From contig MNCI01010074.1 in the NCBI GenBank assembly GCA_015680685.1, positions 2,063 to 32,069 of the forward strand: a DNA stretch of 30,007 bases, in the 5' to 3' direction. Under the pieces are notes generated by a model, which was not told the DNA's origin, ran no database searches, and saw only the letters and a list, made by a program, of their open reading frames with translations. Below are positions 18,301-28,792 of this stretch, one piece after another. This DNA comes from Gnetum montanum. Lineage: Eukaryota; Streptophyta; Gnetopsida; Gnetales; Gnetaceae. How positions within the stretch are numbered: position 1 is the stretch's first letter; each line of letters opens with the position of its first letter. The position numbers were made by a program, and so were the translations under genes.

Positions 18301-19789
18301 AAACCATTAAAAAGTGGTAATTAAAATTTTGTTGAAATTAAGTAAAACTTAAATATTGTTAATCATCTATGAAGTAATATTTTATTAAATGGTTAACGTC
18401 TATACAAGGTTATACATGATATTATGGTGGAGAAAGTGGGTTATGCATGAGGCTTAGATTTTGACACATTGGTAAATATTTGACAATTGTACAGATATAT
18501 CAAATGAAAATTAGTGGAGCTTGTGATAAATAATAACATGGATGTGTCTATTTTCTTGCAAGCATTGCATACTGGTTGAAAGTAGTAAATAAGTGGCTTC
18601 ATTGGTTTGTCTTCAAGAATGAATAAATTAAGTTTCATACCTTTAGATTGTTCTATAGGTGCAGATTATTTTTGATATTCATACATTATTCTTACCCTTA
18701 TAAAATTATAGCTTCTTATTTATACTTGACTTGATGGTGCTTGAATTTGACAAAGGCTTGTTATGATATTAAATAATATTTGATTTAATTCACATTATTG
18801 CCTCATGAATAAAAAGTTTACATTGCATTTTATTCTATTTAAGGATGTAATGTTTAAAGAGTTTAATAGAAGTTTTCATTTATTATCCTTAGAAAGGTTG
18901 AAAATTATATAGCAGTATAGCTACTTTGGTGATTACCATCATGAAGGCTAACAAAGTAAGAGTTATTTCTAAGTAAGAAATGAGGAACATTGCCTTTTTG
19001 TTTATTGTAGAGAAGTCCTCGTATAGACAATTTAAAATCCACTTCGTTCACAACTTGATGCACTTTCTCACCCAACAAGTAGAAAAATAAATAATTGTCA
19101 CTTATTTGCAGGGACTTGCCCATTGAACTCTTTGACAACAATGTGGTAGAAGGATATCAAGATTTTTAGAGTTTAGCCATGGTTTGGAGGACTTGACCTT
19201 GGACTACAAGCTACTACTAATAGATTGAACCCACACTAAATATAATTATTGAAATCATGAAAAAATAATTTTGATAAACTTCTAGAATCCAACTTTTGTA
19301 TAGAATTTCATGATACCAATTATTAGCTATATTCCTAAGGTCCCTATCTCATACCATTAACTATTGCAAATGTAATTTCATTTAAATCTCTTCTTATTGT
19401 AGCATAAATGGAATGCTTGTTTTTTTAATTACTAAAAAAAGATTATGTACATAAAATATTTTAAAACATGTTTAAAGGGAAATTTTTTTAAAAGTTCTAC
19501 TTTTATTAGAGGGGACACTGAAAATTCTCCACACTCACAAGCCAATCAAAATTTTCCTTTTAATAAAAAATTATAGAAGTTTTAAAATAACTTGTAATGC
19601 TGTTTTACAATGTAAATAGTGTTGAATAAATAGAGGTAGATACACAGATAGAGAACCCTTTTGATTACCATACAAAGAAGAGCATGCAAACTTCTTGAGG
19701 ACCTCATTAATACAATGCTGCTAATGCATGCATAAAAAATTTTAATTATTTTTTATAGGGATAAGGAAAATTCAAAAACCAACCTTAAA
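18301..19789. other. AT-rich stretch, no assigned gene
   Basis: A minus-strand frame at 18905-19141 is open for 78 codons (for example NKQKGNVPHFLLRNNSYFVS) and looks protein-like, but I do not recognise it and it has no supporting context. Otherwise only A/T runs are seen. Confidence 0.3.
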
Positions 19790-21160
19790 CTTGCAATCTC
19801 TCTGTTACTATCTAAAGTACATACCGCTGTTCTACTCACTTCGCTTGGATTAAGATTGAAAACGTGTTCCTGAACCAGAGTCACATAAGCGTCCTTGATG
19901 ATGGGAAATGGTAATCAGATATGCATAGGCAGGCACCATCACATTAATAAGTTGCTAATAAACCTTCTATGCCGTTTCCTACACTAGCCCTATAACCTTT
20001 GAATTGTGTGGGTACAGTCCGGTATCCAAGAAAGCATTTTTGCCTAAATCCAAGAACGGTATCATCCTAAAGGGTTTTAAGCTTTTATTGCTGTATAAGG
20101 CAAGGACTATACAAAAATAACCCAACATTTAGAAACACCTTATCTGGGAGTAATCCTCTCATTAAGCGTCAATGAGATTTAATGCGGTAATTCATCACTA
20201 TCTTAACCTTCTTGAAACAAAACTATGATCTGGCTACATGCCTACTGAAAGACACAGTCGGTTCAGATGTGTCATGGAAGCCGCCAGATTCAGATTCAGT
20301 GAAGAAACATTGCATGTCCAATGACACAGCTCAGGTGACCAGTTTTTCCTAGTTTGGTTGCCTATGCTCATGCATGTATGGCTGCCGATTGACTGCTTCC
20401 TCCCAAATCTGAATGTGGTGGCTTGCGAGACCCATCTCACCTGAATCACCACCATTCATCAGAATATACCAATGCTGCCTCCAAGTTACTGCTACTCTTA
20501 TCCTGCCAATGCTATGCTATTACAATTTCTGATCACCCTCTTCTTCCATGTCATGAAAATACATCTTATTCCAGCGCTTGCCCTCCATTCAATTTCATGA
20601 AGATCTCGGACCGATAGTGTTGCAATTTATAAAGTTGAATAGTTGAGGCCCTTGGGAGGTAGAATTTTGGGTTGAGTGAAACGCTGGCAAGGTTGGGACA
20701 TCCACTAACTCAGGCAAAACTACATCGGCATACCATACTTTAACAAAGGGTCCACTGCTGCAGATTCTGCAGGCTCTCTAACTCCACCTTTTGTTTTTTT
20801 TTCTTGACATGCAGAAGTAGACGCTAGGCTAGCAGCCAGATAGCGTGATTTCAGAGCTAAGCAATTTGATGAATGCGTGGATTCTGCCATTACAGCAGCT
20901 TCCTTTCCGCACGCGCATACATGCCGGCTTGCTTCACCTTCAAGGCATGTATCCACGCCAAACTGGTAGAATCCTGTGGTGGGTAATATTACCGCTTTAC
21001 TATTTTCGTGAAGTTTCTAAAAGTTTTTTTGCTTGGATGGCAGGTAACATTTTAGTGCGAGTTGTTTTCATGTCAAACATTAATGGACTCGATACTTCCG
21101 GGATTCCTACTCCATTAGAAATCCGACCATTTCTACAAACATGCTAAACCATCCTCCTGT
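19790..21160. other. Island of balanced composition, possible low-copy host sequence
   Basis: This stretch lacks the long A/T runs of its neighbours and shows no transposon motif. A minus-strand frame opens at an ATG at 20459 and reads MNGGDSGEMGLASHHIQIWE and 16 more codons to a TAG at about 20348. The wording weakly recalls N-termini of TGA-type bZIP factors, which I cannot confirm. Two other minus-strand frames (20234-20455 and 20720-20956) are open but unfamiliar. It may be a promoter/5' region or a gene relic. Confidence 0.25.
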
Positions 21161-21215
21161 TTCCCGCTCACAATTACTTGCATAAACATCTTTTCTGTCT
21201 CTAGTATGGTAAATC

Positions 21216-21585
21216 ATCATGGCAAGTGGCTTCACTATTGTGTCGGCTGCTTGGCCTACACGTTTTCTTAACCTATGGATTATCCATCTTTCTTATCCTT
21301 GAACATCGCTTTTGTGTGTAAAAATTATAAGACAATAAATGTCATGGCAAGTGGGTTCACTATGATGTCCCCTGTGTGGCCTACCCATTTTCTTAACCTT
21401 TAGATTATCCATCTTTCTTATCCTTGATCACTTTTGTGTAAAAATTATGAGACAGTAAATGTCATGGCAAGTGGCTTCACTATTGTGTCGCCTGCATGGC
21501 CTACCTGTTTTCTTAACCTTTGGATTATCCATCTTTCTTATCCTTGAACATCATGTTTGTGTAAAATTAGGAGATAGTGAATGTT
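21216..21585 (+). repeat. Three tandem copies of a ~120-125-bp unit
   Basis: 'catggcaagtgg' followed by 'ttcactat' starts copies at 21218, 21343 and 21463. Each continues through 'ttttcttaacct' and 'ggattatccatctttcttatccttga' (copy 2: agattatcc) to 'gtgtaaaaatta'. Spacing is 125 and then 120 bases. No coding content is evident. It borders the balanced-composition island. Confidence 0.95.
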
Positions 21586-21685
21586 ATTGGAATAATAGAA
21601 AATGGAAAGGAAACCAATTCCTAAACCTGTGCCAAAAGGAGGAAAAATCATTTCATAATGTCACAATAAAGTGTAAAGTTAATGA

Positions 21686-21900
21686 CAAGGTGTTAGTCTA
21701 GTGGTAAGACTTTTGATTTGAAAGCTTTAAGTCATGGGTTTGATTTTGGTGGGCAATGTTAAGTTATAAAGTTCTAGTTGAACTATATATATTGTGGGAT
21801 GTACCTATATTTCAGAGTGTATGCTACGTTTGGGGAGATGAATTGTCAAAGAAGTTAAGTTACCCCACAAAAACTTTGAAATCAATTTATCAAAAATAAG
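21686..21900 (+). mobile_element. tRNA-derived SINE-like unit
   Basis: An A-box-like ttagtctagtgg (21693-21704) and a B-box-like ggtttgattt (21737-21746) are 44 bases apart, the spacing of positions 8 and 52 in a tRNA, as needed for a split RNA polymerase III promoter. The acceptor ends do not pair, so this is not a working tRNA gene. A ~150-base unrelated body follows and ends in an A-rich stretch (tatcaaaaataagaaag). No clear target duplication was seen. The 3' limit is approximate. Confidence 0.5.
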
Positions 21901-22250
21901 AAAGTAGGTTACATTAGGACATTATATAGACAAAATACAACTTTTCAAAATACCCATAAAACAACTCTACTAAAAAGACAACTAAAGTTGTGGCTTTTAA
22001 ACTGATAGCAGTAGTGAAGCTAGAATAACAAAACTCTCTATCAATAATTTAGGAGTAAGAGATAAATGTAACTTGTTACATGCTCATAAAGGATAAACCT
22101 ATATACTACACTAAATAAAGGTAACATCTTGTTCAAAGAGAACAAATAAAGCTACTCAATCATTAAGTTGCTAAAGAAGAAGAGCATATTTATTTCTAAT
22201 TGCGGTAAATCCATCATTACAAAGAATTTGAAGCTAAAGGGAGACATGGA
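21901..22250. other. AT-rich stretch, nothing recognised
   Basis: Only low-complexity AT-rich DNA is seen. It may contain the 3' UTR of the minus-strand LINE to its right, whose end I could not place. Confidence 0.3.
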
Positions 22251-23996
22251 TGGTAGGAAAAACAACACTGGCTGAAAGAGAAACTTAGCAACCCTTAAAT
22301 AGATACTCATTTCATTTCTTCCAAAAAACAAAAAACAAAAATTAGAAATTCAAAAAGCCTTCTATTAGACTCGAAATGATAGCTCAAATATAATTAGTAA
22401 GAGGAGGGGGTAACAAGGACATAGGAAATGCCTATTCAAACAAAATTGCCATCATAGGCTTTATCATTAGGCAATTCAAAGCCAAATGTAAAAGAGATTA
22501 TGAAGAATCACAAAAAGCACATTAATGAGTGTAAAGCCCAATTGTCACATTCTTACACCCATCATTAGTCCATTGTTAAGTAATGACTATATAAAAATTT
22601 TAATTCTAGATTGTTAATTAGTGCTCCATAATTTTTTTTTAAAAAGTGACCTTCCATTTATCAAAGCTCTAATCAATACATCATACTTGGTTTAAATATT
22701 GTAAACAATGTTATCCTAGAACCACCTTACTCATGCAATTGTGGATCATTAAATCTGAAATTTGAGAACCATCATTCTAGAACCAATTATCTTACAATTC
22801 TAAAAAAGATGATTCAGGTGCTTTAAGCTAAGCTTCCACAATCTAAGGATAGCCTATAAAAAGATGTGATAGTTTCTAAGAATAGGAAGCTTGTGAATAA
22901 TAACCTTCACATGCATAATTCCTAAGTCACCCACAACATCGTTCCAACTTTGAATCAACAATAACTTTAAAATCCTCATAGAAGGATGTCAAAATTCATT
23001 AAAGGTAGGAGTAGTAGCTATAGACCATCATACTAAATGTGATTGAAGAATAGAAAGGTTGCCATATTTAGGAGACCGACTTAAAAACTTTGAAACAACC
23101 TGTTGTTTTTGCCATATAACTTGAAGAAACATGGAGTCTTTAATGTTCAAGGGAACTTTAGTGACAATCCAATTTAGCCAAGATAAATGAGAAAGAGAAA
23201 GAGTGACACCTATTTGTTGAAAACAAAGTCTAACGACCTTCTTCCAACTCTCCATACCATCCATTACCCCAAGAATTCATTTAGCAGATAGAGCCAATGA
23301 TTGGTCATAAAGATTACTAATTCTAAGGCCACCTTCCTCTTTGGGAAGAGTACAAATATTTCACTTACCTCGAGTAAAGCCACAACCATAATTATTATTT
23401 TATGAAATATAAATCCTAATAATCTTTTCTATATTCATATAGTTTTACTTTTAGGAGCTAAGAAAGAAGAATCATAAACATGGGTGGAAGAAAGAATGTG
23501 CTTTGCAATAATAACTCTTCTAGAAAGTGAAAGATGCCATTTAAATGACTTTTCTACTTTCTGTATAACTTTCTACATAATAGAATCCCATAATTGTGAA
23601 ATGTTGGGAATAATAGCAAGAGGTAGACCAAAAAGTTTAAACATCTTATGTAATTCTATCCATCTCCAAACAACATTTTGGGTGCTAGGATTAATAGGTC
23701 TATAAGAAGATTTAATGCCACTAGACTTTTCCTAGTTAATTCTTAAGCCAAAACCATCAAAGTAAGTTTGAATCATTGATTGATCTTCTTCAACCCATCT
23801 TCCAAGCATAGCTTCTAGAATAGTGCCCAAAAGCTTAGCAAAAATATTGCTAATTACAATCAATTTATAATTTTTTAGATCTTTTTTGTCTTATTTTTTA
23901 AGAAGCATAATTGTTTTATTGATGCACCATTTCTTTTCTAACCCCATTTGTACAACCAAATTTAGCTTCTTGCAAATGGCATTCCATACCAATGAT
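22250..23996 (-). pseudogene. LINE ORF2 relic, RT thumb and C-terminal region
   Basis: On the minus strand, from high to low coordinates, frames show SLSRRVIIAKHILSSTHVYD (about 23460-23550; the conserved LS.AGR...IK..L.S...Y block after RT), then a KEEGGLRISNLYDQSLALSA segment (about 23290-23360; 'P..EGGLGI.....N.AL'), and MDGMESWKKVVR onward (open at 23028-23264). Downstream text includes DVVGDLGIMHVKVII. This is the C-terminal half of a plant L1-type ORF2, unlike the fragment at 10.65-12.25 kb in wording. Stops and frame changes occur throughout. The catalytic RT motifs would lie beyond 23996, where the sequence changes character. Confidence 0.72.
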
Positions 23997-25890
23997 TGTC
24001 ATACCCCATAATGAACCTTAGATAAATTTATAAAATCACTTAAGGGACATGATTAATTTCCTTATAAATCTATATGTTTCATATGCATACTTAAAAATCC
24101 AAATTTATTGGAAAAAATTAATGCACCAAGTATGATGCCTTTTAATCTAATTATCATACTTGTGAACAAATCATAAAGAATAAATCACTTAACAAAATCC
24201 AGATAATGTTCCAGCATCTTAAGTAAGATACAAGTCATAAGAGATACAAAAGTTAACCACAAGGACCACTTAACAAATCCATAACATAGATCTAAAGTTT
24301 ACGACATTGCTAAACTTCTTTGTCTCCAAAGCTTCTTTAAATGTCAATGTTCTTATAGTGTACTTTGATTTAGCATCTACAATGCCTCTTGGAAATTCCA
24401 TCTAAGCCTCAAAACTATGATCTACATGAAACACATACAAGAATGGTTATAACACCTTCACAATAAAGGAAACCACCTGGATGCCATTTAGGACAAGCTA
24501 GAAGATGGGGTCCACGTTGCAAAATATGCTATTAAAACCAACACCAATTACCAATTAATAAAATTGTTAATCAAAATATAACCATTAACATATTCATTCA
24601 TCAAAATCATTACCATTATCGTTAATGTGATAATTTATTATTAATTCATGACTTGCACTACCTATCAATTTTGTTGTGAAATTTCCAACATTAGACATTT
24701 GGAATAGCTATAAGGTTGATACTAACTTAACTAGCCATCACAAATCATTTGGTGTAATACGTCACCTATTTAGGCCAACCCTGATGTATGATAAGATCAA
24801 CTGTTAGGTTAGAAATCCTCACGCATATCAATTTCCAACTCTTGGGTTACATTATGGCTAGTATCAACCCTATAGTTATCCTAGGTCCTAGCTCCTCATC
24901 ACCACCCTAAAATCAAGTTTGATATTGACCACATCATGATGATTAGCCATGAAGTCCTAACCATTCTTGTATTAGTTACCTTTGTTGCAAATCATGTTTA
25001 ATGCATCCTATTTTTTATCCTTGAGCTTTCCAACATGTCAAATGTGCTTATACATGTTTGAAATGTTTGCTTGCTATCATCACTTAAAGCCATCATTCTT
25101 GTTAAATGTTGCCATGTTCACATTTCTTTGAAAAACATGTGTAAATTCCATTGTGACCTCTATTTTTTCAAGACCATAGGTCGCAATACTTAGAGACATC
25201 ATATTCACCATCATGGTTGAAAGTTAATGTTAAAAGATGCCAAAAAGTGCAAAAAATAGAAGTGGAAAACAAAAAAATAGTAAAATATGGTTCAAAAGAC
25301 AATAATTTAGGATTAGATCGACAATAAAAAATAAGTGTTAGATCAAAATTGAAATAGTAGATTTTATTACATTCGTAGATCAAAATGCTAACTTGGTTAG
25401 GATTAGAATAGAGAATGTACAATTGAATACCCTATTTTTAAGTCATAAAACTCCCTCATGAAGCTATCTTTTATCAAGGATTTTCATTATAACTAAGCTA
25501 ATTATTGCCATTATAACTTTTTTTTTATATTTTCAAATTCTTAATTTTAAATGTACAATATATAACCTTTAAATTAAGCCTTTTAATTATTAAATTGGAC
25601 TAACTCCTAGAAAACCAAATAATAATTAAAAATTACCATTTAGCAAGGTAAAGTCGGTTAAAATTAGATTTTGAATTACATTAAGCAAGCATTTTAACGT
25701 GTATGGATCACAATTTGGACTCCAATAAAAATCATATTTTGCATGTATAGACTACTTGTGACATTTACTTACCTCCGTTAGCATTAGTGTAGTTGATTGA
25801 TGTGTAGGAATTTTATTGAAAAGGTTTGGTGAGTCAACACAGACATACTTGCCTCAATCGTTGATGCTTGCATTCATTGATGCATAAGTA
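23997..25890. other. Unassigned AT-rich stretch, possible LTR start at its left edge
   Basis: LINE coding stops at about 23996 and the next bases are tgtcataccccata, a wording common at the start of plant Ty3/gypsy LTRs. I found no matching CA end with a target duplication, no primer site and no coding motif up to about 25890. A minus-strand 84-codon open frame at 25168-25422 is hydrophobic and unfamiliar. The content remains unknown. Confidence 0.3.
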
Positions 25891-25899
25891 CCAACTACT

Positions 25900-26604
25900 A
25901 AGCCTTGGTTCCAATCATAAATGTGTAGAATTGATCTAAGATATCAGAGATGTGGAGACTGGAGCACAGGTCAAAAAACGTATAAATTCAGCCTACATAT
26001 AAGTATATTAAGGAGTTTGAACATGTAAAATATGTAAGAAAATAATTGTGCAGAAAACTACATGGAAAAAGTAATCAAAGTACAAAATGCCAAAGCAAAT
26101 GACACAAGAGATTCACATGCATAAATAACTAGAAATGCGCAATTCTTGAGCAAATGGAACTGACCTCTAACCATTGATGCCTCAGATTAAATTTGGTGTT
26201 TTGAATCTTCTTTCACACGGGTGCTCTACAACAATGTTGTATGTAATCTTCAAGAATCTATGAAAAGGACCAGACTTGTAATCCTGCTATGATTTGTGGT
26301 GCCTCTGTTCTTCCATTAAGAATGAATTTATAGGCCATGAAATTGGTTACCATAAGAGACCCAATGCCAACATGTAAAAAATGCGTTACTGAATATGGAG
26401 ACCACCTTGATGCATTAACCAACTCATAAAAAAGCATTAGTGGGTATGCTGGCCACTTTCATGCATTAACTAACCCATACAACACGTTAGTGGGCACGAT
26501 GACCACTTTCATGCATTAACTAACCCATAAAATGCATTAGTGGGCATGGTGGCAACTTTCATGCATTAACTAATAAATAGAGCATGTTAATGGGTACACA
26601 TGCT
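25900..26604 (-). repeat. 3' LTR of a minus-strand Copia element (copia C), outer edge uncertain
   Basis: The RNase H relic at 26895-27660 reads leftwards and is followed by a polypurine tract (minus: ACCAAGTGGGAAATT, plus 26605-26620), the usual boundary to a 3' LTR. Inside, on the minus strand, come a 50-bp repeat array (U3), a TATA box (CTATAAAT, plus 26326-26333) and a transcribed-looking R/U5. The outer end was not defined; it may lie near 25900. The partner 5' LTR is outside the window or lost. Confidence 0.55.
26326..26333 (-). promoter_or_regulatory. TATA box of the copia C LTR
   Basis: The minus strand reads CCTATAAATTC just downstream of the 50-bp array. It would define the U3/R junction about 25-30 bases further on. 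Confidence 0.55.
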
Positions 26605-26610
26605 ATAATT
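26410..26610 (-). repeat. ~50-bp tandem array in the copia C LTR (U3)
   Basis: 'atgcattaac' recurs at 26410, 26461, 26511 and 26561 (spacing 51, 50, 50), with 'cattagtgggca...ggccactttc' between. About four diverged copies lie directly upstream of the minus-strand TATA box, the position of LTR enhancer repeats. Confidence 0.9.
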
Positions 26611-26894
26611 TCCCACTTGGTCTTCATATTTAATTAGGTTCAGAGTTCAAGAAATAAATGCATGAATTATGGCAATAGTTCCTCTTAATGTGAGTATTAT
26701 CTTCCATGTATTACAATGCATCATCTTTCAAATGTAAATTCTTATATGGTAACTTAACTTTATGAATAAACCCAATGTTCATTCTAGGTCCTGCCATATG
26801 TGTATTTTCTCTAATAACTATATGCACAAACCATATGAGAAAATAGCACAACTGAATAAGAGTTTCATTAAGACTGTAAGTTATATGTACAAAA

Positions 26895-27660
26895 AATTAC
26901 AGTATGGAACTAAGTCCCATACGAACTACATGATCCTTAAATGACTTTGGTGGCATTCCTTTTGTCAAAGGATCAACTATCATTAATCCAGTGCTTATAT
27001 GCACAATAACCACTTTATTTTCCTTAATGCGTTCCTTATGGCTAAGTACTTGATGTTGATGTGTTTACTTTGACTTCCACTCTTATTATTCTTAGCCATA
27101 AAGATAGCAGCTAAATTGTCACAAACCATTCTTAATGGCCTAGATAGAGAATCCACAATTCTAAGCCTTGATATGAAACTCTTTAGCCATACACCATGTG
27201 AAGTAGCCTCAAAACAAGAAACAAACTCTACCTCCATGGTGGAAGTAGCAATCAAATTTTTCTTTCCACTTCTCCAGGATATAGCTCCTCCAACTAGCAT
27301 AAAAACATAACTAGATGTTGATTTTTGTGAATCAACATAGCCAGCAAACTCTGAGTCAAAGTAGCCAGTCACCTCTAAGAAGTCAGTTTGTTTATACATA
27401 GGCATGCAGTCTTTTGTACCTTGAAGGTACCTCATCACTTTCTTTGTAGCCCTCCAATGGTGAATACTTGGATTACTCTGATATTTGCCCAACATTCCCA
27501 CAATAAATGCAATGTCAGGTCTTGTGTAGACCTGAGCATACATAAGGCTTCCAACAGTTGAAGCATACGGAATGTTGTTCATCTGACTTTTCTCTAAATC
27601 ATTCCTAGGGTACTGGTTCAAATTGAACCTATCACCCTTCACAATGGGTGCTATACTTGG
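26895..27660 (-). pseudogene. copia C RNase H relic, cut by a gypsy LTR
   Basis: The frame is open over 220 codons: PSIAPIVKGDRFNLNQYPRN and YASTVGSLMYAQVYTRPDIA (RT-RNase H linker), VMRYLQGTKDCMPMY, then the RNase H acidic positions in TGYFDSEFAGY, ATSTMEVEFVS and MVCDNLAAIFMAKN. RNase H removes the RNA strand during cDNA synthesis. It is the best preserved coding segment in the window. It ends with a stop at 26995, though recognisable text continues to about 26895. Upstream coding is absent: at 27661 the sequence becomes the start of a gypsy LTR in the opposite direction, so RT and everything before it were separated by that insertion. Confidence 0.9.
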
Positions 27661-27670
27661 TGATGGGACA

Positions 27671-27780
27671 CGATATCGCATGGGCTATGATATCACGTAC
27701 GCGATATCGCGATCGTCGCGATATCGCATCCCTTGCGATATCACGTCTTCCCCTGGGATATCGCGTACGCGATATTGCGG
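27671..27780 (+). repeat. GATATCGC palindrome array in the gypsy U3
   Basis: GATATC starts at 27672, 27689, 27703, 27720, 27737 and 27757, with a variant gatatt at 27771 (steps of 17, 14, 17, 17, 20 and 14). Most copies are embedded in gcgatatcgc. The stretch 27701-27727 is almost a perfect inverted repeat. It ends about 20 bases before the TATA box. Confidence 0.92.
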
Positions 27781-27793
27781 TGCGCTGTCATAT

Positions 27794-27801
27794 CTATAAA
27801 T
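27794..27801 (+). promoter_or_regulatory. TATA box of the gypsy LTR
   Basis: ctataaata lies just after the palindrome array, with the transcription start expected near 27825-27830. Confidence 0.7.
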
Positions 27802-28651
27802 AAGAGGTGACTCTCCCTTGTTTCATCATCCTAGGCTAGAAGTAGGGAAACTCTGGCAGATTGATCACTCCAGAGATAGAATATTTTGCATGTGCTCGTA
27901 GTAGGAGTCCTAAAGTGAACGGATCTTTATTCAAGCAGCATTATACCTGAACACAAGTTGTGTACAACAATAAAGACGAACTTCCTAGATAAACCTTCTA
28001 GTGCATGGAATAAGATTTTATTTAATGTTATTTATTGCTTTCTCTCTTAGTAATGCAGAATGAGTACAACTTGATTATGAGCATCTAAGTGTGCCTACTT
28101 GGTAATCCAATGGCGTACCTAAGACCTGTGCTTGGTAGTCCCAGTGGTAGTCATGCACCAGGATGTGTGCAGATAATCAAGGAACGGATGCTCATCGCAC
28201 TTAGGTAAGATTAGATTCTTTCAACCCTTTCCTCCTAGTTAAGTGCCTTAGTATGACCACTTCGAGCACGTGCGTTACACGTGGTGATCCTAGCAACGAT
28301 TAGCGTTTGGTAGCCATGGTTGCATCGGTTCAGGGTGTGTACGGTAAGTGGGAACGGATGCTGATGCTAGGTAATTTAGACTTAGTTCATTAGTTAGAGT
28401 TAGAAAGTAGTTTCTCAACCCTTCGCCTTGTTAGCATAGGAGACATAAAACATAAAAAGCTATAAAAATCATATACCTTAGACTTAACCATACATCGTGA
28501 CAACTACATGTAAGTCTGGGAAGACAACGAATGATTAACCCTAAGTGTTCCATGGGGCATGTAGGCACGTAGTCTGCAGAGTTCGACTGGATCACGTGTG
28601 CTATGCTCGTATTCGTATGGTTGAGTGTAGGGATACCTCGCCACTCATCAT

Positions 28652-28669
28652 AGGCACCATTGCTGGGGA
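28652..28669 (+). promoter_or_regulatory. Primer-binding site, tRNA-Asp type (Athila/Tat-like)
   Basis: aggcaccattgctgggga matches TGGCGCCGTTGCCGGGGA, the tRNA-Asp complementary site used by many plant Athila/Tat gypsy elements, at 14 of 18 positions. Three of the four differences are C-to-T/G-to-A changes, two of them at CpG. Confidence 0.75.
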
Positions 28670-28792
28670 CTAAGTGTTTGTGCGTCGAATAGAACATAAA
28701 GGATATCACTCACATCATTGAGAGCCTAAATGAACCTTTAGGTTAATTAACAGAAAAAAAATTTATAATGATGAATTAGCACACCGATAAAA

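Larger units (their letters stand above)
27661..28650 (+). repeat. 5' LTR of a Ty3/gypsy element
   Basis: The Copia frame breaks off exactly before TGATGGGACA (27661). A terminal CA at 28649-28650 is followed one base later by a primer site, giving a TG...CA LTR of about 990 bp. It has a short U3 (about 130 bp) with a GATATCGC array, a TATA box (ctataaata, 27794-27801), and a long R/U5 containing imperfect repeats of about 170 bp. The five bases before it are cttgg; the matching duplication would lie beyond the window. This insertion is younger than copia C. Confidence 0.82.

Noticed and set aside
21686-21757. A functional tRNA gene
   Set aside because: A and B boxes are degenerate and the acceptor arms do not pair. 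A SINE is the better reading.
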